This document shows, piece after piece, positions 39,701-52,540 of a stretch of DNA of 64,000 nucleotides. Position 1 is the first letter of the stretch. Each line of letters opens with the position of its first letter. The DNA lies in contig CM041092.1 of assembly GCA_023079485.1 (NCBI GenBank), positions 9,809,127-9,873,126 on the forward strand. The letters are read 5' to 3'. A program made the translations under genes and the position numbers. Under the pieces are notes generated by a model. The model ran no database searches. It had not been told where the DNA came from and was given only the letters and a program-made list of their open reading frames with translations. The stretch is from Archilochus colubris (Eukaryota; Chordata; Aves; Apodiformes; Trochilidae).

Positions 39701-42700
39701 AACTTGCTTAATAGGTAATGCTGCTCCTGATTTACACAGGAGATTTTGTACATGGTTGATTTAACCTTCAATTTCTTTGCTGTTTCCCTGTGAGACAGTG
39801 CTAAGCTTGCCTTCCTAGAGCTTGTAGATAAATCCTGAAATACCTGAGCTGGCTTTGTCTCTTGTTAGATGTTGCCTCGGTGTGAGCTTTCCCCCATAAA
39901 ACCTCCTGTGCAGACTGTTCAGCAGCAACCTGCTTAATGCTAGAGACCTAATAAAGCTGACTGGCTTGAGGAGGATATAGATCATCCCTTACTCCTTCCA
40001 TCTCTCTCCCCATTGCTGTGTTTAAATGGGACAACTTTATCAAAGTGCATTGATTTTTAAATTTTTTTCTCTCTCTTGGTTTTTTTTTGTGGTTTTTTGT
40101 TTTTGTTTTTTTTTTTTGGTGCCACTTTATAACTGTTTTCAAATTATGAAGATATTTTACTTCCTCTTTTTTTTTTCATTCCCACAGTGCTTAATTCCAG
40201 TCACAGTTAATCTGTGCCCTGAAACAGCTTTCCTTGGGAATTTAATTTATGAAGATAATTTCTAGATATTAGAGTCTTTCTCAAGCCACTTCTAGTTTGC
40301 ATTCCTGACGTAGACTAAGGAGAAAACTTTGCATAGAATGTGGGGCCTTATCTACTGCTCCTCATCTTCTCTGCTGGCTTGTGTTAACAATTTTTGGCCT
40401 TTTTTGGCTGTAGGTAAGAGATTTTAGCTTGGTTTCACCTTCACTGGCCTGGATCGTGGCCTGCTGGTTCTTGTTAGTTTTCTTTTCTACTCAAAGGGGA
40501 AATGCGCTAATTGGAAAATATTATTTTTGGTAGAGAAAATGTATTCTCTGATTTAAACTGAATTCAAGTAATACTTCCAAGTGAAAAAGAAAATAAAAAA
40601 ATCATGGTAGGTGTCAACATCTTGCTCAGCTTTTCCAAAATCAAAAACTGATTTCTGAGTTGATTTGCAGCCTAAAACTAAAGTTGAAGCTGTAGCTGTG
40701 TGTGTTGTACAGAGGATAATGAAAACCTGTCCAAAATAAAACCAAACTACCATTTTGGACACAGATTCAAAAAAATCAACAAAAGGAATAGTTTTCTTTT
40801 GAAATACCATTGTCATCTGGATAATATATCCAGGATTTGGATGCTCTGGTCCTGAATATGGCAGAAGACTTGGTAGACCAAGGCAGGGTCCAGTGGGTTA
40901 TGTTACATTTTGGTTGACTGCTTTCTTTTGAAAGATGAGGATTTGATCATCACGGGTTGGGCTTTGTCTGAAATAATACATGGAGGAGTTCAGAATTAGA
41001 GGGTCAGTCCAGCAAGCCTGAAGGATGTGTGTCATCACTGCTGCTGCTCAACTGCATCTTCCTCCAATTGTTTTGCCTTGACACAACCTAAATTCTGATT
41101 TCTCAAAGCTGGGTTTTTTCATCAAAGAAGTTTTGCAGAACGGGGGACTCTGGACATGACTTCCAAGAAATAGCACTCTGTAATTAATAATAATATCCCA
41201 TTGATGTACACTGTTTTCCTAGAAAAAAGGATGAAGCAAGGAATGTTTTACTTCTCATCCTCTTTGTAATGAATAAAACCATTTCTGCTGGCTGGTTTGA
41301 ATAGCACTGAGCAAGCCAAGTAGAGGATACCACATGAAAAAATAAAATAGCAGTGAAAGGATTTTATATATTATGGCAAGTCTGATGCTTAACATTAAAT
41401 AATATAAACATAAGTGGAATTTATAATGTTGAAATACCCAAGTTAAAACCACTTTATTATTTATTCCTAACCAAAATTTCAGATTTTCCACCTGAAGTAA
41501 AGATGCCATTTTTGGCTTTTTCTCTCAAAATAATTAAAATCCAGTAACCTATAGAGGCAGAGTAAGTGCCAAACAGCTCTAGTAGCTACTTCCATGGGCA
41601 TATTCCTGAGTTTTCCTTTATTTAAGCAGTGCTGAGGCACTAGGCTTTCATGATGCAGAGCAGCCTGTGTGGTTGCTTTCAAGCTGTGTGCTGTTTTGTG
41701 TGCAGTGGTGGTTTCCCACTTCTCCATCCTCCTGGGAAGCTGAGGTGGAGATAAAGCAGGTCCACAGGGATCTGGGCAGAAATTAGCATTTCCTCCACCC
41801 AGCCCAGTCCTGCAGGAGATGTGATGTGGCTGGGGAGAGCTTAGGGGGAACGTAGGCTGCATTATGATCTAAGAGAGGTGACAGCATCCTATAAAGGAAA
41901 TTTACCCCATTAGCTAAAAGCAAACATTGGAGACAGATTTAAGCAACTCCCTTTTTAAAAAATTAATTAATTACCTTTTAAATTCTGCCTGTTGTATTAA
42001 TTTTAGCTGTTTAGGTTGAGGAGGATGTTCATAACCCAACAGCTCTTGTGGCTGGGATGCTTCACGAGGAGATCAGGGTTGGCACACTAGTGCATTTACC
42101 AGAGGGTGAGGATGTGAATGCTTGGCTTTGTCAGGTATGAAAAGGGTTGATGGTTCCCAGGCAGGGTTTTTTTTCAAGTTTCCTCAAGCAGATCATCCCC
42201 CAGCCACTTCTGCTTTGGGCTTTCTTGCCCACTCGAGGGTTTTCCATGCACAAATCCCATGCTCCTCCGTGCCTTTCATACCCCAGCAGACCATGGCACT
42301 GGCTGGGGTTAAACCTGTTCCCAAGAGCATACTGGGGCAGGCCAGGCTGCCCAAACCCTGGGCAGCTTCAGAAGAGGTCACCTGCTGCATCTGTAGACTT
42401 TGGAGAAGAGCAAGACAAGTGAGTGCTTCCCCTCCATGGCGCTGTTGTTCTCCACACTCATAAATCTGTCTGCTCAGCTGAGAAGTATTTATGCAGGGGG
42501 TGATTCCTTGCCCTGCAGCAGGGTTACCAGCAGCTGTCAGTGTGATGTTTGTCTCCATGCTGCTGCTCAAAGAGTGATCTGAATACCCCAGTTTTGTCCC
42601 TGCTGGTGGTGGCTGGCACGGACAGGTGTGGTGGAGGGTGGATTTTTGGGAGAGGGTTAAGTGGGATCCCTCGGAATCCATGGTGGCAGGAAGCTGTATT

Positions 42701-43494
42701 GTGTGTTGAATTTAAACAGGAGGTTTGGGAGATCTGGAGCAGAAAACAGGGGCTCGGGAGGAACAAACACTCGCTGCTTCAGAAGGGTGGTGATTTCCTT
42801 TCGGGTAAACACGTCATTAATCTCAGGGAGCACATTCTTTTCCATCAGAAGATAAGGGATCCGAGTTGCCTTTCTCGGGGCTTGGCCTTTCTAAATTGTT
42901 TTAACTGTAGCTTTTGCTCCTTCAATTACCAGCTTTACATAATCTCTCATTTTGGGTTTGCCAGGCTTATTATGGGTTCAGAGAAAGTGGGCAAAAAAGT
43001 GACCTTTCCTTCTTTCTTTAAAATCTCTCTGATCCTTCTTCCCCAACTCTTCTCTTGCCAAGTTTTTTTTTAAGTTTTTTTTTTTTCACTAAAACTTCTA
43101 TCTGTTTTTTGCTATGCACAGCTCTGACGAATTTGAAACGTCAATGTGCTGTTTGTCCTAATCTATGAAACCATCTCCCTGGTGCTAATGATAAAATAGG
43201 AGCTTATTTGTTCACCACAAGTGGAAAAATAGCACTGGGCTCCTCTCCCTGCCCCTCCCAACCTGCCTCTTGCCACTCAGCTTTGGTCTGGAATTTTTTT
43301 AGGATGCTGCTTGCCATGGCCAGTGAGACATGGGGAGATTCTGGCTGTGTCACCCAGCACTTCATTTTCAGCTGGCAGCATCCTGCCCCATGGGGAGATG
43401 GCAGTGGCAGTGCTGCTGCTCTCACTGCTGCTGCCCATGGCTCAGGATCTGTGGTCACTTGTTTGACAGCAAATTTATTAAATTGAATGGAGCT

Positions 43495-43604
43495 CTGAGC
43501 AACCTTGGCTGGTGGGAGGTGTCCCTGCCCATTGGGGGCAGGGGGGGTTGGAACTAGATGGTCTTCAAGGTCCCTTCCAACCCAGACCATTCTCTGATTC
43601 TATG
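43495..43604 (+). mobile_element. CR1 LINE, short 3' fragment
   Basis: About 110 nt of the CR1 3' end in sense orientation. GAGCAACC, GGTGGGAGGTGTCCCTGCCC, TTGGAACTAGATGGTCTTCA and AGGTCCCTTCCAACCCAGAC appear in order, ending in GATTCTATGG. It is strongly 5' truncated and belongs to a different subfamily wording from the copy at 33945. Confidence 0.9.
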
Positions 43605-46600
43605 GAACTGGGATGAAATTACAGAGGGAATTCAGTCCTTCCTTCCCTTGTCTTCCTCCCAGTACTTTATGCTCAGGGCTGCCAGCAGTGATAGGGGCTG
43701 GGGTAGAGCTGGGGAGCTCCTGCATCCCCCGTGTCTTGGTGCCCTGGCAGCTTGAGCAGATGCTCTGCTGTCTTTTTGCACTGATCTGTCTTCAGGGCCA
43801 CCTGCCATTGTGTAAATTGCATAATATCTGCATTTTCCTCATTGCATAATCACTGACCTGCAACGTGTTCAACACAAAAATTCCTCTCTGTTTTTTCCCC
43901 TGCCTAGCTTAAGATTCCCAGAACAGAAATGCTGAGGCTGTGGCAGGTGGGACATGGCCCTGAGGACTAAGATGAACCCAAGGCATGATGGAGGCTGAAT
44001 CTGCAGAGTCAGGTAGCACAAGTCTTGGGTTTTCTCTTCTCCATCTGGGCTGGGCTGCGTATGCCCCATCTTCAACACTGGAGCTGTGCTGCTGCTCTAA
44101 AGTCCTGCGTGGAGCAGACGTACCCCTGGCTCACAGGAAATGTGCCCTGATCCACAGTGACTTGCCAGGGTGTGCATTGCACTGGGCTGCAGGACAGGGC
44201 AACCCAGGCTTGGTATTTTTGGTCGCCTGTGTGGATGAAGCCAGCAGTAGCTGTTAGGAGACCAGGGCATTAATCTCTTCAGTCCATCCCATCCTCATCT
44301 GGCTCAGCTCCCCTGCAACTCTTCTGTTTTCCTTCCGTTTATTTCCAGTCTTCTATCCAGAACTTGTATATCCAAAGGTGAAGCAGATGTCCTGGATGTT
44401 AAAACAGTTTTGTATCCTGGTAGGAGTTCAGCAAAGGTTATGTTAATTCTCTTGCTTTCATAACTGCAGATCTCTTTTTCTTAGAGGACTGGGGATGTTC
44501 TCGTCAAAAGCTGTTCAAGCATGTCAAGGCTATCAGCCCACAGCAAGGTGAGCAGAGAACTGGTGGCATGGAAAAGCCACCATACTGTCCTCTCTCCACC
44601 TCCAGCATTGCTTCCCTCTCACTGTTTTCCTTCCCAGCTTTTCCATGTTTTTCTTAGCCTGTCCCGTGCCAGGCTGGCAGCACCAGAGCAATGTCTGGAA
44701 GGACCAATGGAAGTGTTGGACTTGCTAGGGGAAAAAAATACTGGGAGGACCTCAGGAGGTGGAGCTGGGCAGTTGCAAAGGCACATCTGCAGAAGCAGCC
44801 CAGCCTTGGAAGAGTGTTGGAGATGTGATTGTTCATGTCAGTGTTAAAACAAGCCCAAACACAGGAAGCCAAGTGTGTGCACAGGGGAATGGGACTTGCA
44901 ACTGCACTGCTTTTATTTATCTTTTATTCTGTTGGGAAGGGTAATTCAAGTGTTATTCATGACCCCAGTGCCCTCTTCATGCCTCTTGGATGAAGCCAAT
45001 CTGCTGGAGAGCAGCACCATTTCAATGACTTTCCTTGGGTGCTCTGTGTGGTGTTGTTGGGCTGGCTGTGGTCAGCCAGACCCCCATGGGAGCACCCCCT
45101 TTGCTGGAGAAGCCTGGAGCTGTGAGGAGCATGGCTGTGTTGGCACAGAGCATCCCTCAGAGCTGTTGTGTCAGAGGATCCTGTTCTGCCTGTTGTCTTA
45201 AGTTAAATACGAGAATTTGCATAGCAGAGGGGGAAAGACAAAGGTGAAGTCTTTGGATGACATTCGTGGCTTTGCATCCACCTCTTCACATCCAGTGTCT
45301 GTGCAGATGGCTGATCCTGTGTAGCTGTAAGTGGACTCTTGAGATGATGAAAAAACTGTTATTGATGGTGCTTTGGTATTGAGATGTTGCTTTGTCAAAG
45401 CCAGGCACACTCAGTCTTCCCTTGGCAAGATCTTATATGGTAGGCTACATGTACACTTTGAATTTGGTGGCCACTAGACCCTCTGTGGATGAACTTCTGT
45501 GGGCAGGAGTTGAATTAGTAAATTAAGGGCTTTTGGAGGGAAAATTTTAATCCTTCATTGCTGTAGAGCACTTTGACCTGTGTAGAAAATAATTCGGTTT
45601 AAGCCACTCAGCCATCTAATAGACCACAGCTTCTGAGAGTTACCATTGGGCTTGACTTGCCCACTGGGGAGTTAACAGCTCAGAATTTCTGGGCTTGTAC
45701 CTTTCCCTCAGCTAAGGGTTTGGAGGAGGCAAATGCAAGCTTGTGGCTGATGAGGAATGAAACTTTATCTTACTGCAGAGGTGTGTGTTCAGGTGAGGAT
45801 GGCAGCTGTGAGGACCATTCCTGTTTCCTCCATGCTGGTGTTCTCGGGTACCTCCAGCACCCACACCAGGACCTCACTCCTGGCATGTGCTTGAACTGCT
45901 GTCTAAGGGTAATGACTGGGTTTTTGAGCTTATGCCAGAAGGATTTAGAGATGGAAGAAGAAGAGGGAAAGAGAGAGAGGAGATAATTATGCCAAGGATA
46001 TATAATTACCCCTTGGCTCTCCACCTCTTACATCACACGGGGTCCTGAAAACACTAGGGTCAGACCTGGGAAATGTGCTGCAAGACAAACACTTCCAGCT
46101 GTGCCTCTGAGAGCAAATCTCAGCAAGTACCTTCCAGGCAGGAACGTGTGGGCTTACTTATTTAGGAAAAGAAAAAAAAATCTCCCCACTTCAAGCCTTC
46201 AGCATCCACCTTCATAATTAAAACCTCTAATCACAAGCAGAGCGCAATACGTGACTGTCTTCTGGGAGCGGTTTCTTAAGGTGGTTTTCCATTTTTGTGT
46301 TATTTAGCCCCTGCCTCAGTGCCAGGGTTTACTTAACCTTATGCTTGTGAACAGGGTTATTGAATTTGGCCAAGACCTGACTAATCTGTAATGAGCTCCA
46401 GGTTGCCTGGGACTTGGCAGCGCCAGCATCCTCTGTGCCGTTGCATAATGACCTGACCCCATGTAACCATCTCTTTGCCTTGCACCCCTTCTCCAACCTC
46501 CTCCAGCCCTGCTCTGCATCAGTGCTGGGTGTCATGAAGGGCCTGCTCTGCTAAGGTGGATCCTGAGTGCCAAAAAACACATTGGCTGTTTTTGTTCTGT

Positions 46601-49600
46601 TCCACAGGGTGAGTGGCAACAGAAGCTCAGCCCTGGAAACCAGCTGCATGGAGGGGACATGTGGTGATGGCACCCAGCCCAAAGCTGGTACTCCCCTCAC
46701 AGGCATCTGTGGTGGCCAAGGGGACATGAGAATCCCAGCCACCTCCCTCCTCCCCCTCCACCTTCATGGTCCCCCTGTGCTTGTGAATGGAGGATGCTCA
46801 TCCTGGAAGCTCTTCCACTTGAAACTTGCTAGGTGGTTTTTATTGTCTATTACCTCATTTTAATAAGGGCAACTGGAAGGACTTAATTTGTCAAAAATCA
46901 CTGTAATAATTCAGATGTTGCTCTAAGTCAATTTGTTTCTCTGTTGTTTATTTACTTCAGCTCAGCCACTTGAGAAATCCATTATTTGCCTGCTTCTTCT
47001 TTCTTCTGATGATGAAAATAAATTGTTACCACTCTTTGTTGTGCATTTCCCATAAGGCTGACACAGTGCAGAGAAGGAACCAAATTCTTTTCCTTCTAGC
47101 AGGATTCTGGGAAGATTGTTTATATCACTTCAGCCTCCTGCAAGCCAGCTGAGAGCAGGATCATTAAAGGCAGGATCTAGAGGCTGTGGGGCTGCATAAA
47201 TTAATTGAAAGCAAAATCAGACAAACATTTTGTAATGAGCAAGAAGGTAGGAATCTGGCTTGAATCTCAGGTACCCAGCCATTAGCTGGAGGAAAAGATC
47301 CTCTTCGAAAATACAAATACAAATAAAATTTAAAAAAAAAAAAAGGTCTGCCTTGTTTGGAGATGAGAGAGACAAATATAGACCCTGTGGTCTTTCCTTC
47401 CCTTCTCCCTCCTCCAAAAGGGCTCTTCCCTTTTGAAGTGCACTTTCAATGGGATGTGGATAATTGACTCTGTGAACAACTGACCGACTGCTCTGTTGGT
47501 TTAACCGATTGGTCTCAGTTGCTGATTCCTGTTTTGTTTTGGATGATTTTCAGCCCAATTGCCCTGTCAGCTACAATTAGTCCCATTAATATGACAGCTG
47601 AAAGGTCACAGGGGACTCGCTGTGGTCGCAGGCAGGAGAGCATCCAGGAGATGCTCACAGAGAGTTGTTCTCAGCTGCTTGGTCTTATGATGATAGGTGG
47701 CTTAAACTGATGGTGGTGGCAAATCCTGGCATGAAACTGATCAAAAGGGATGTGAGATTTGCTTCACAGGAGAGTGCTTGACTGAGAAATGAGGTTTGGG
47801 TGAATTTTAATGCTAAAAGAAAGCTCCTGGTTCTGTATAAAGGGAAAATGTGGAATGGCTGGGCTTCCTCTCACCCACTAGAGCTGTGAGGAACGGAAGC
47901 AGAAGTGGGATGGAGTTTTAGGCTCATCCGGTGATTCTTTCAACAAATCCACTGCTGTCATTTTCTGTGGTTCCAGTAACATCTGCCATGGTTTCAGGCT
48001 TTGTCTCTTACATCCAGAGAATAGCAGGAATAAAGTAGGAAAGGGCAACACAGACGAATGGATGGAGCATGAGGAATTGTTTGACTTCTTAAGGTTTGTT
48101 AGGGGTCAGATGTACACAGTTGCAGGTTAGATGTTGGACTCATGGATCTCTCAGTCTCTGTTTGGCCATGGTATGTTCAAAAGGGTGTCACAAAAAATGT
48201 AGCCTGGTTGTGCACTTGGCCTTTTGTATGAGAAAGAAGACATAAGGCAGCCAAAGTGCCTGGATCAGTCCTTCATTGAATTATATAACCTCAACAGCTG
48301 GCTGGAAGACCTTGGTTGGAGATGATCCACTCATAAAGCAGAAGGCTGTTTGGTCAGGTTGTGGTTTTGGTTTGGTGTTATTTTCCTTAATTGCTTGGAT
48401 GATTGGAAAAGGCAATTCAATTTGCAGATAACCCCAGCTGGGAAGAGCTCATAACTGGGAAGAGCCTGGCTGAAAGGGTCAGACTTCCAGATGACCTTGC
48501 ACAAGCTGGGGAAGTGGTGTGAAAAGGATGATTTGTGGTTTGATGAATTTTATAGCCTGGCAGAAGCCATCAGCTGTGCCAGTGCAGGATGGGGACAGTT
48601 TCCAGTAGGTGAAAGGATGCTGCTAAATAATGCAAGTGACTTGTGGGTCAGGCAAGAAATAGCATCATGAACCTCAAACAGGGTGATTTGGGTTAGACAG
48701 TAGGGGAAACCTAAATGATAAAGACAAGAGAATATGGTGAAAAGCATAAAGAGAGGCTAGAGTCTGCTTCACAAGAGATGTTTAAGAATCAGAGAAGCAA
48801 ACTTTTATCAAGATTGACATAGATGTATTTGGTGCTGCTGTGAAGAACAGGTTGGAGAAGGTCCATCTTTGAGTGAGATGAATATTTTGTCCACCTTTTT
48901 TTAAAACAAATCTAACATTAACATTTCTAGGAGGAGAACATGCTTTGTGAAAAATCCCTTGGCCAGGGACTGAAATTTTGCTTGAGCAGTTTGGTGGAGT
49001 TTTGTAGCCAGCCCAAGCGCCTTGCTGTCGTGGGCATGAATTCTGGTTGAAGGAGCTGAGATCTGGTCTCCCAGGAATGTAAAGCCTACACAAATCCTCC
49101 CTTTATGATTCCAAAAGCTGCATTTTATGCAGACACTCAGGAGGGCCAGGGGTCAGGGTGTGCCACTGACCTTATTCCCTTTAAATCTCATCTGTTCCTA
49201 GTGAAGATAGCTGGAGCTTTTGAAAAGCCTAGCAGCAGGAGACCTTTTCTAAAAGTGTGTTTCCATCCATGTTTGGGCAACACAATGAATGCAGATGTAG
49301 TAGGAAACTGTTGATTATCTATAGGATTTTTCTGTGACAACTTCAAAGCTCTGTGGTTAGTTATATTCTGAATCTGTAAATGGATATGTCTTGTGTTCAG
49401 AGCTCTGATTTAATTTTCCGGTTTAATCTATTGTCCAAACATCATTAATGTTGTCTTTGAGGCATGGGGCAGCTTTGATGAAGTCTTTTTTTTAAATTTC
49501 TGGCCATCACCCTGTGCAGCTATAAACAACATCCTGCCTGCTAATGAGAAAATGTAAGTTATTGCAGTCACATGTCTTGTGGAGAGAGACTGTAGTGGCA

Positions 49601-50133
49601 AGAGTGAAGAAGGAACTGACTTTGCTCACCTCCCAGCCCAGCTGGCAGGAGTGTTTGGATTACTGAGAGGGAGAAGTTTCCACAGGTTTAGATACTTCAT
49701 TAAAAAGCAGTCATGCCTGTTGAATGTGAAATTATTCATTGCATAAACATATAATTAATTCCTTAACCTGCTTCTCATGAGTTCAGGATCTAAAAACCTT
49801 TCCTAAAGAATCCTCTGCCAGCACATCAGCTGTCAGGTTCAAGTATTCTTAAGAAATCCAGAACTTTGGAAGAATTTGACCTGCCCTTTGAGTGTTAAGT
49901 AGGATCCTCCATTACGTGCCCAGTAAGCCAATTGCATGTTGTTGATGTCCTACCCCTTTCCTCTCTCTCCCATCTTTTGTAAAACTTTTTGTTTGGAACA
50001 TGGCCCAAGGTCTCGACGTTCGCATCTTATTTCACCATGATAAACATCTGCGGAAGATTCAGGAGAAAGGTGGCTGCTACTGATGCACAGCCCCATGTTT
50101 AGCCTTAGTTTGGAGTTGAACAGGAGAGCAATG

Positions 50134-50203
50134 GCATCAGGGGGGTAAGCACACAGTGTGGCATCAGAAGGGTAAATACACAGTGTGGCGTCAGAGCACT
50201 GGG
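50134..50203 (+). repeat. 27-bp minisatellite, about 2.3 copies
   Basis: Unit GCATCAG-GGGGGTAAGC-ACACAGTGTG at 50134-50160 repeats at 50161-50187 with a few substitutions. A third, partial copy begins GCGTCAG at 50188 and fades. It lies about 670 nt before exon 6 in intron 5. Confidence 0.85.
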
Positions 50204-50859
50204 TGGTTTTAGGGAACCATTTTCCTTCTCTGTTGGGAAACCCACCCTGTAGGGCAGAGCTGATCCTGAAACAAGCTGGTTTTATTGTTTCTGGCTTAGT
50301 TGTTAACCAGTATATAAATTGGGTGTGTTGGGCACATCTCAGGTCTTCTCTGGGAAGAAACTTGACTGGTAGAAATACAGAATTGGGATGTGGTGTGAGG
50401 GCTTGCTCAGGGATGCAGCTGTCTTATGGCAGCACTATTTTGCTCCATTTGGAAAGAGGATTAAAATGGCATGAATAAATGAGCATAAATAGCTGATGCC
50501 TGCAGCCAGCTTTCCTCCATGGACAGGTTTTGCAGAAAGATGTCCTGCTTGTTTGCAGATAGGATTCAAAATGATTTGTGCTCTGGATTGACGAAACCCT
50601 TCTGGCCCATTAGTGCCTCTCAGCATGCTGGTCTCCTCTGCATCCACCATCAGCTATGCCTTTCTCTGGCACTGGCACCCATGTGAACACACTGACCTCT
50701 TATCTGCTTTCTTCCCACACAAAAAAAAATCCACGTTCATCCTTTCAAACTATACTCTCATGTGCTTAGAGGATGGGTGGTCACAGATAGCATGCCACAG
50801 GGTCTCCTGCTGTCCCTGTGGTTTCTGAGGTTCTTCTCTTGCCTTCTTTTTCTTTGCAG

Positions 50860-50973
50860 GGCACGGCTTTGTTGGCTACTCTGAAGAGCTTATGTTCAAC
50901 AACACGCTGCCAGACTACAGCCAGGGGGAGTCCTTCTTCACCGTTTTTGGAGTGTTTTTCCCAGCTGCCACAG
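50860..50973 (+). CDS. SLC12A8: SLC12A8 exon 6: extracellular loop and start of helix 6
   Basis: A 114-nt, phase 1/1 exon covering about residues 215-252 plus one base. It encodes [20 protein letters not shown], a loop with one N-glycosylation sequon (NNT), then [16 protein letters not shown], the first half of the broken helix 6 that forms the substrate site in this fold. Acceptor is TTCTTTGCAG, donor is GTACTG. The codon split between exons 5 and 6 reads GGG (Gly), where I recall Glu in human. The sequon-bearing loop is consistent with an outward-facing position. Confidence 0.95.
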
Positions 50974-52502
50974 GTACTGAAAGTTTTGTCCTCCCCTCTT
51001 TCCCCCATAGTCACATCTTAGAAATGAGCAGGAGCAATAGGAGTTCCTCTGGGTGGCTTGGTGGAGTGACCATTCTCAGCTGTAGGAGACTTGTATGACT
51101 ATTTCAAAATGTTCAGGCTTTCTTCCAGCATCTCAGATTTTGCACGCTCCTGTCCTGTTCACTTGGTTGTTCTCTTCTGTCTCTCAGTAGTCAGAAACTT
51201 CTGGTCAAATCTATTGGGTGATGTGGTAGCACAAATCCCTCCCTTCCTACCAAGAACAGGGCTGAGTCACCAATCTTGGCCAAATGCTGTCAGATGACAA
51301 GATATGAAGCCTTTCAGAAAAGCTTGATCATGATTTATCTTATTAGATAGATCTTATGACTTGATTGGTTGCTCTGGGGTGGTGGGAAGAGCATGGAAGG
51401 ACCAACCATGGGCAGGTGGCTGAGCTGGTAGGATGCCATCACTCATGATGCTGACCCAGCACTCCTGCACAGCACCACAGATTAATCTTTGCATGTCCAC
51501 ACAGCTCATGCTTATGAGCTTAGCTGGATGCTTTCATACTATTCATTCCCTTAAATTACCAGGAAGATCCATATCCCCTTTCCAAAGCTGGCAATCTCCA
51601 GTGGGAATGAAATAACTATCAGCTGGTGTTACAATACCTTTTGTTGATGCTTGGTTTTTTTAAGCTATAAAAAGTACCAATTATAAGCAGTTTCCATAGC
51701 AATGAATCCTTGGATTACAGAATGAATTTTCAGAGGATTAGCTCTAAGCAACTCACTGGAAGTTGTTAGCAGAATTGCTGTGGTACAGGGAGATAAATGA
51801 AAGGGTCTTGTGAAACATGGGCTGGAGGAACAAGCTGCTAGGAGGTCAGGAGCATTGGGTGTAGGACTTCAGATTTGCCTTTGAAGGTCTCTCTCCCCAT
51901 TTATCCATGCTGGCTTTTGTTTCCATGTAGACTTCCTCCTGGAAAACTTACATGCCTGAGCTATGGACACCATGGAGATGTTGGCTTCTGCCAACACCTT
52001 TTCCACCAAGAAAGACACTTTTCCCACCAGTCCTTCCTCTGATGCAGGAAAGCAGTTTTTCCCAGCTCCCTGATTATAGAAGAAGGAATAGTTATGACAA
52101 AGCTGTGCAGAAAATTACCATGATTAGCCATATTAAATGGTTCTTCATCACTGCTAATGCTTGGCTGCTAGGAAGAAGGCCAAAGCTAATAGATATGATT
52201 TATTTAAAGCCCTAGCATCCTGTTGCTGTGTTAGTTTGCAGTAGTAATACCAGTAGTAATCTGAAAATATGGTTTGGGCTCATGTATAATTACTTCAGTT
52301 GCTGCACAGCTTTTTCATGCATTCTTTTTAATTGCTTGCTTATTTACAGGGTTTAAATTATTCCTTCAGAGTAGCAGTGCCAGTGGTACCATATAACACA
52401 ACTGCTGCTCCTGTTACTGCTGTTGGTGGCACCATGGTGATCAGGAGCCTCACCTCTGTCAGAGTGGTTCCAAAGAATGTTTATCAATATAGTGATAGGT
52501 GA

Positions 52503-52540
52503 GATATATATATATATATAATATAAAATATATATATAAA
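52503..52540 (+). repeat. (AT)n microsatellite
   Basis: Nearly pure AT alternation with a short ATAAAAT interruption, making it almost self-complementary. Confidence 0.85.

Larger units (their letters stand above)
33788..50859 (+). other. SLC12A8: SLC12A8 intron 5 (largest intron in the window)
   Basis: A 17.1-kb phase-1 intron, donor GTAAAA, acceptor TTCTTTGCAG. It contains two + strand CR1 3' ends, a 27-bp minisatellite, and T/G-rich simple tracts (36633-36722, 36884-36909, 38910-38960 and 40055-40120). It also has a GT microsatellite at 35245-35264. No nested gene could be supported. The longest open frames (for example 34216-34785, 39040-39540 and 42549-43073 on +) have no domain or conserved-looking composition. 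Confidence 0.8.

Noticed and set aside
42549..43073. 174-codon + strand frame in intron 5
   Set aside because: No recognisable protein features, and the later part is a translated T-rich intron.
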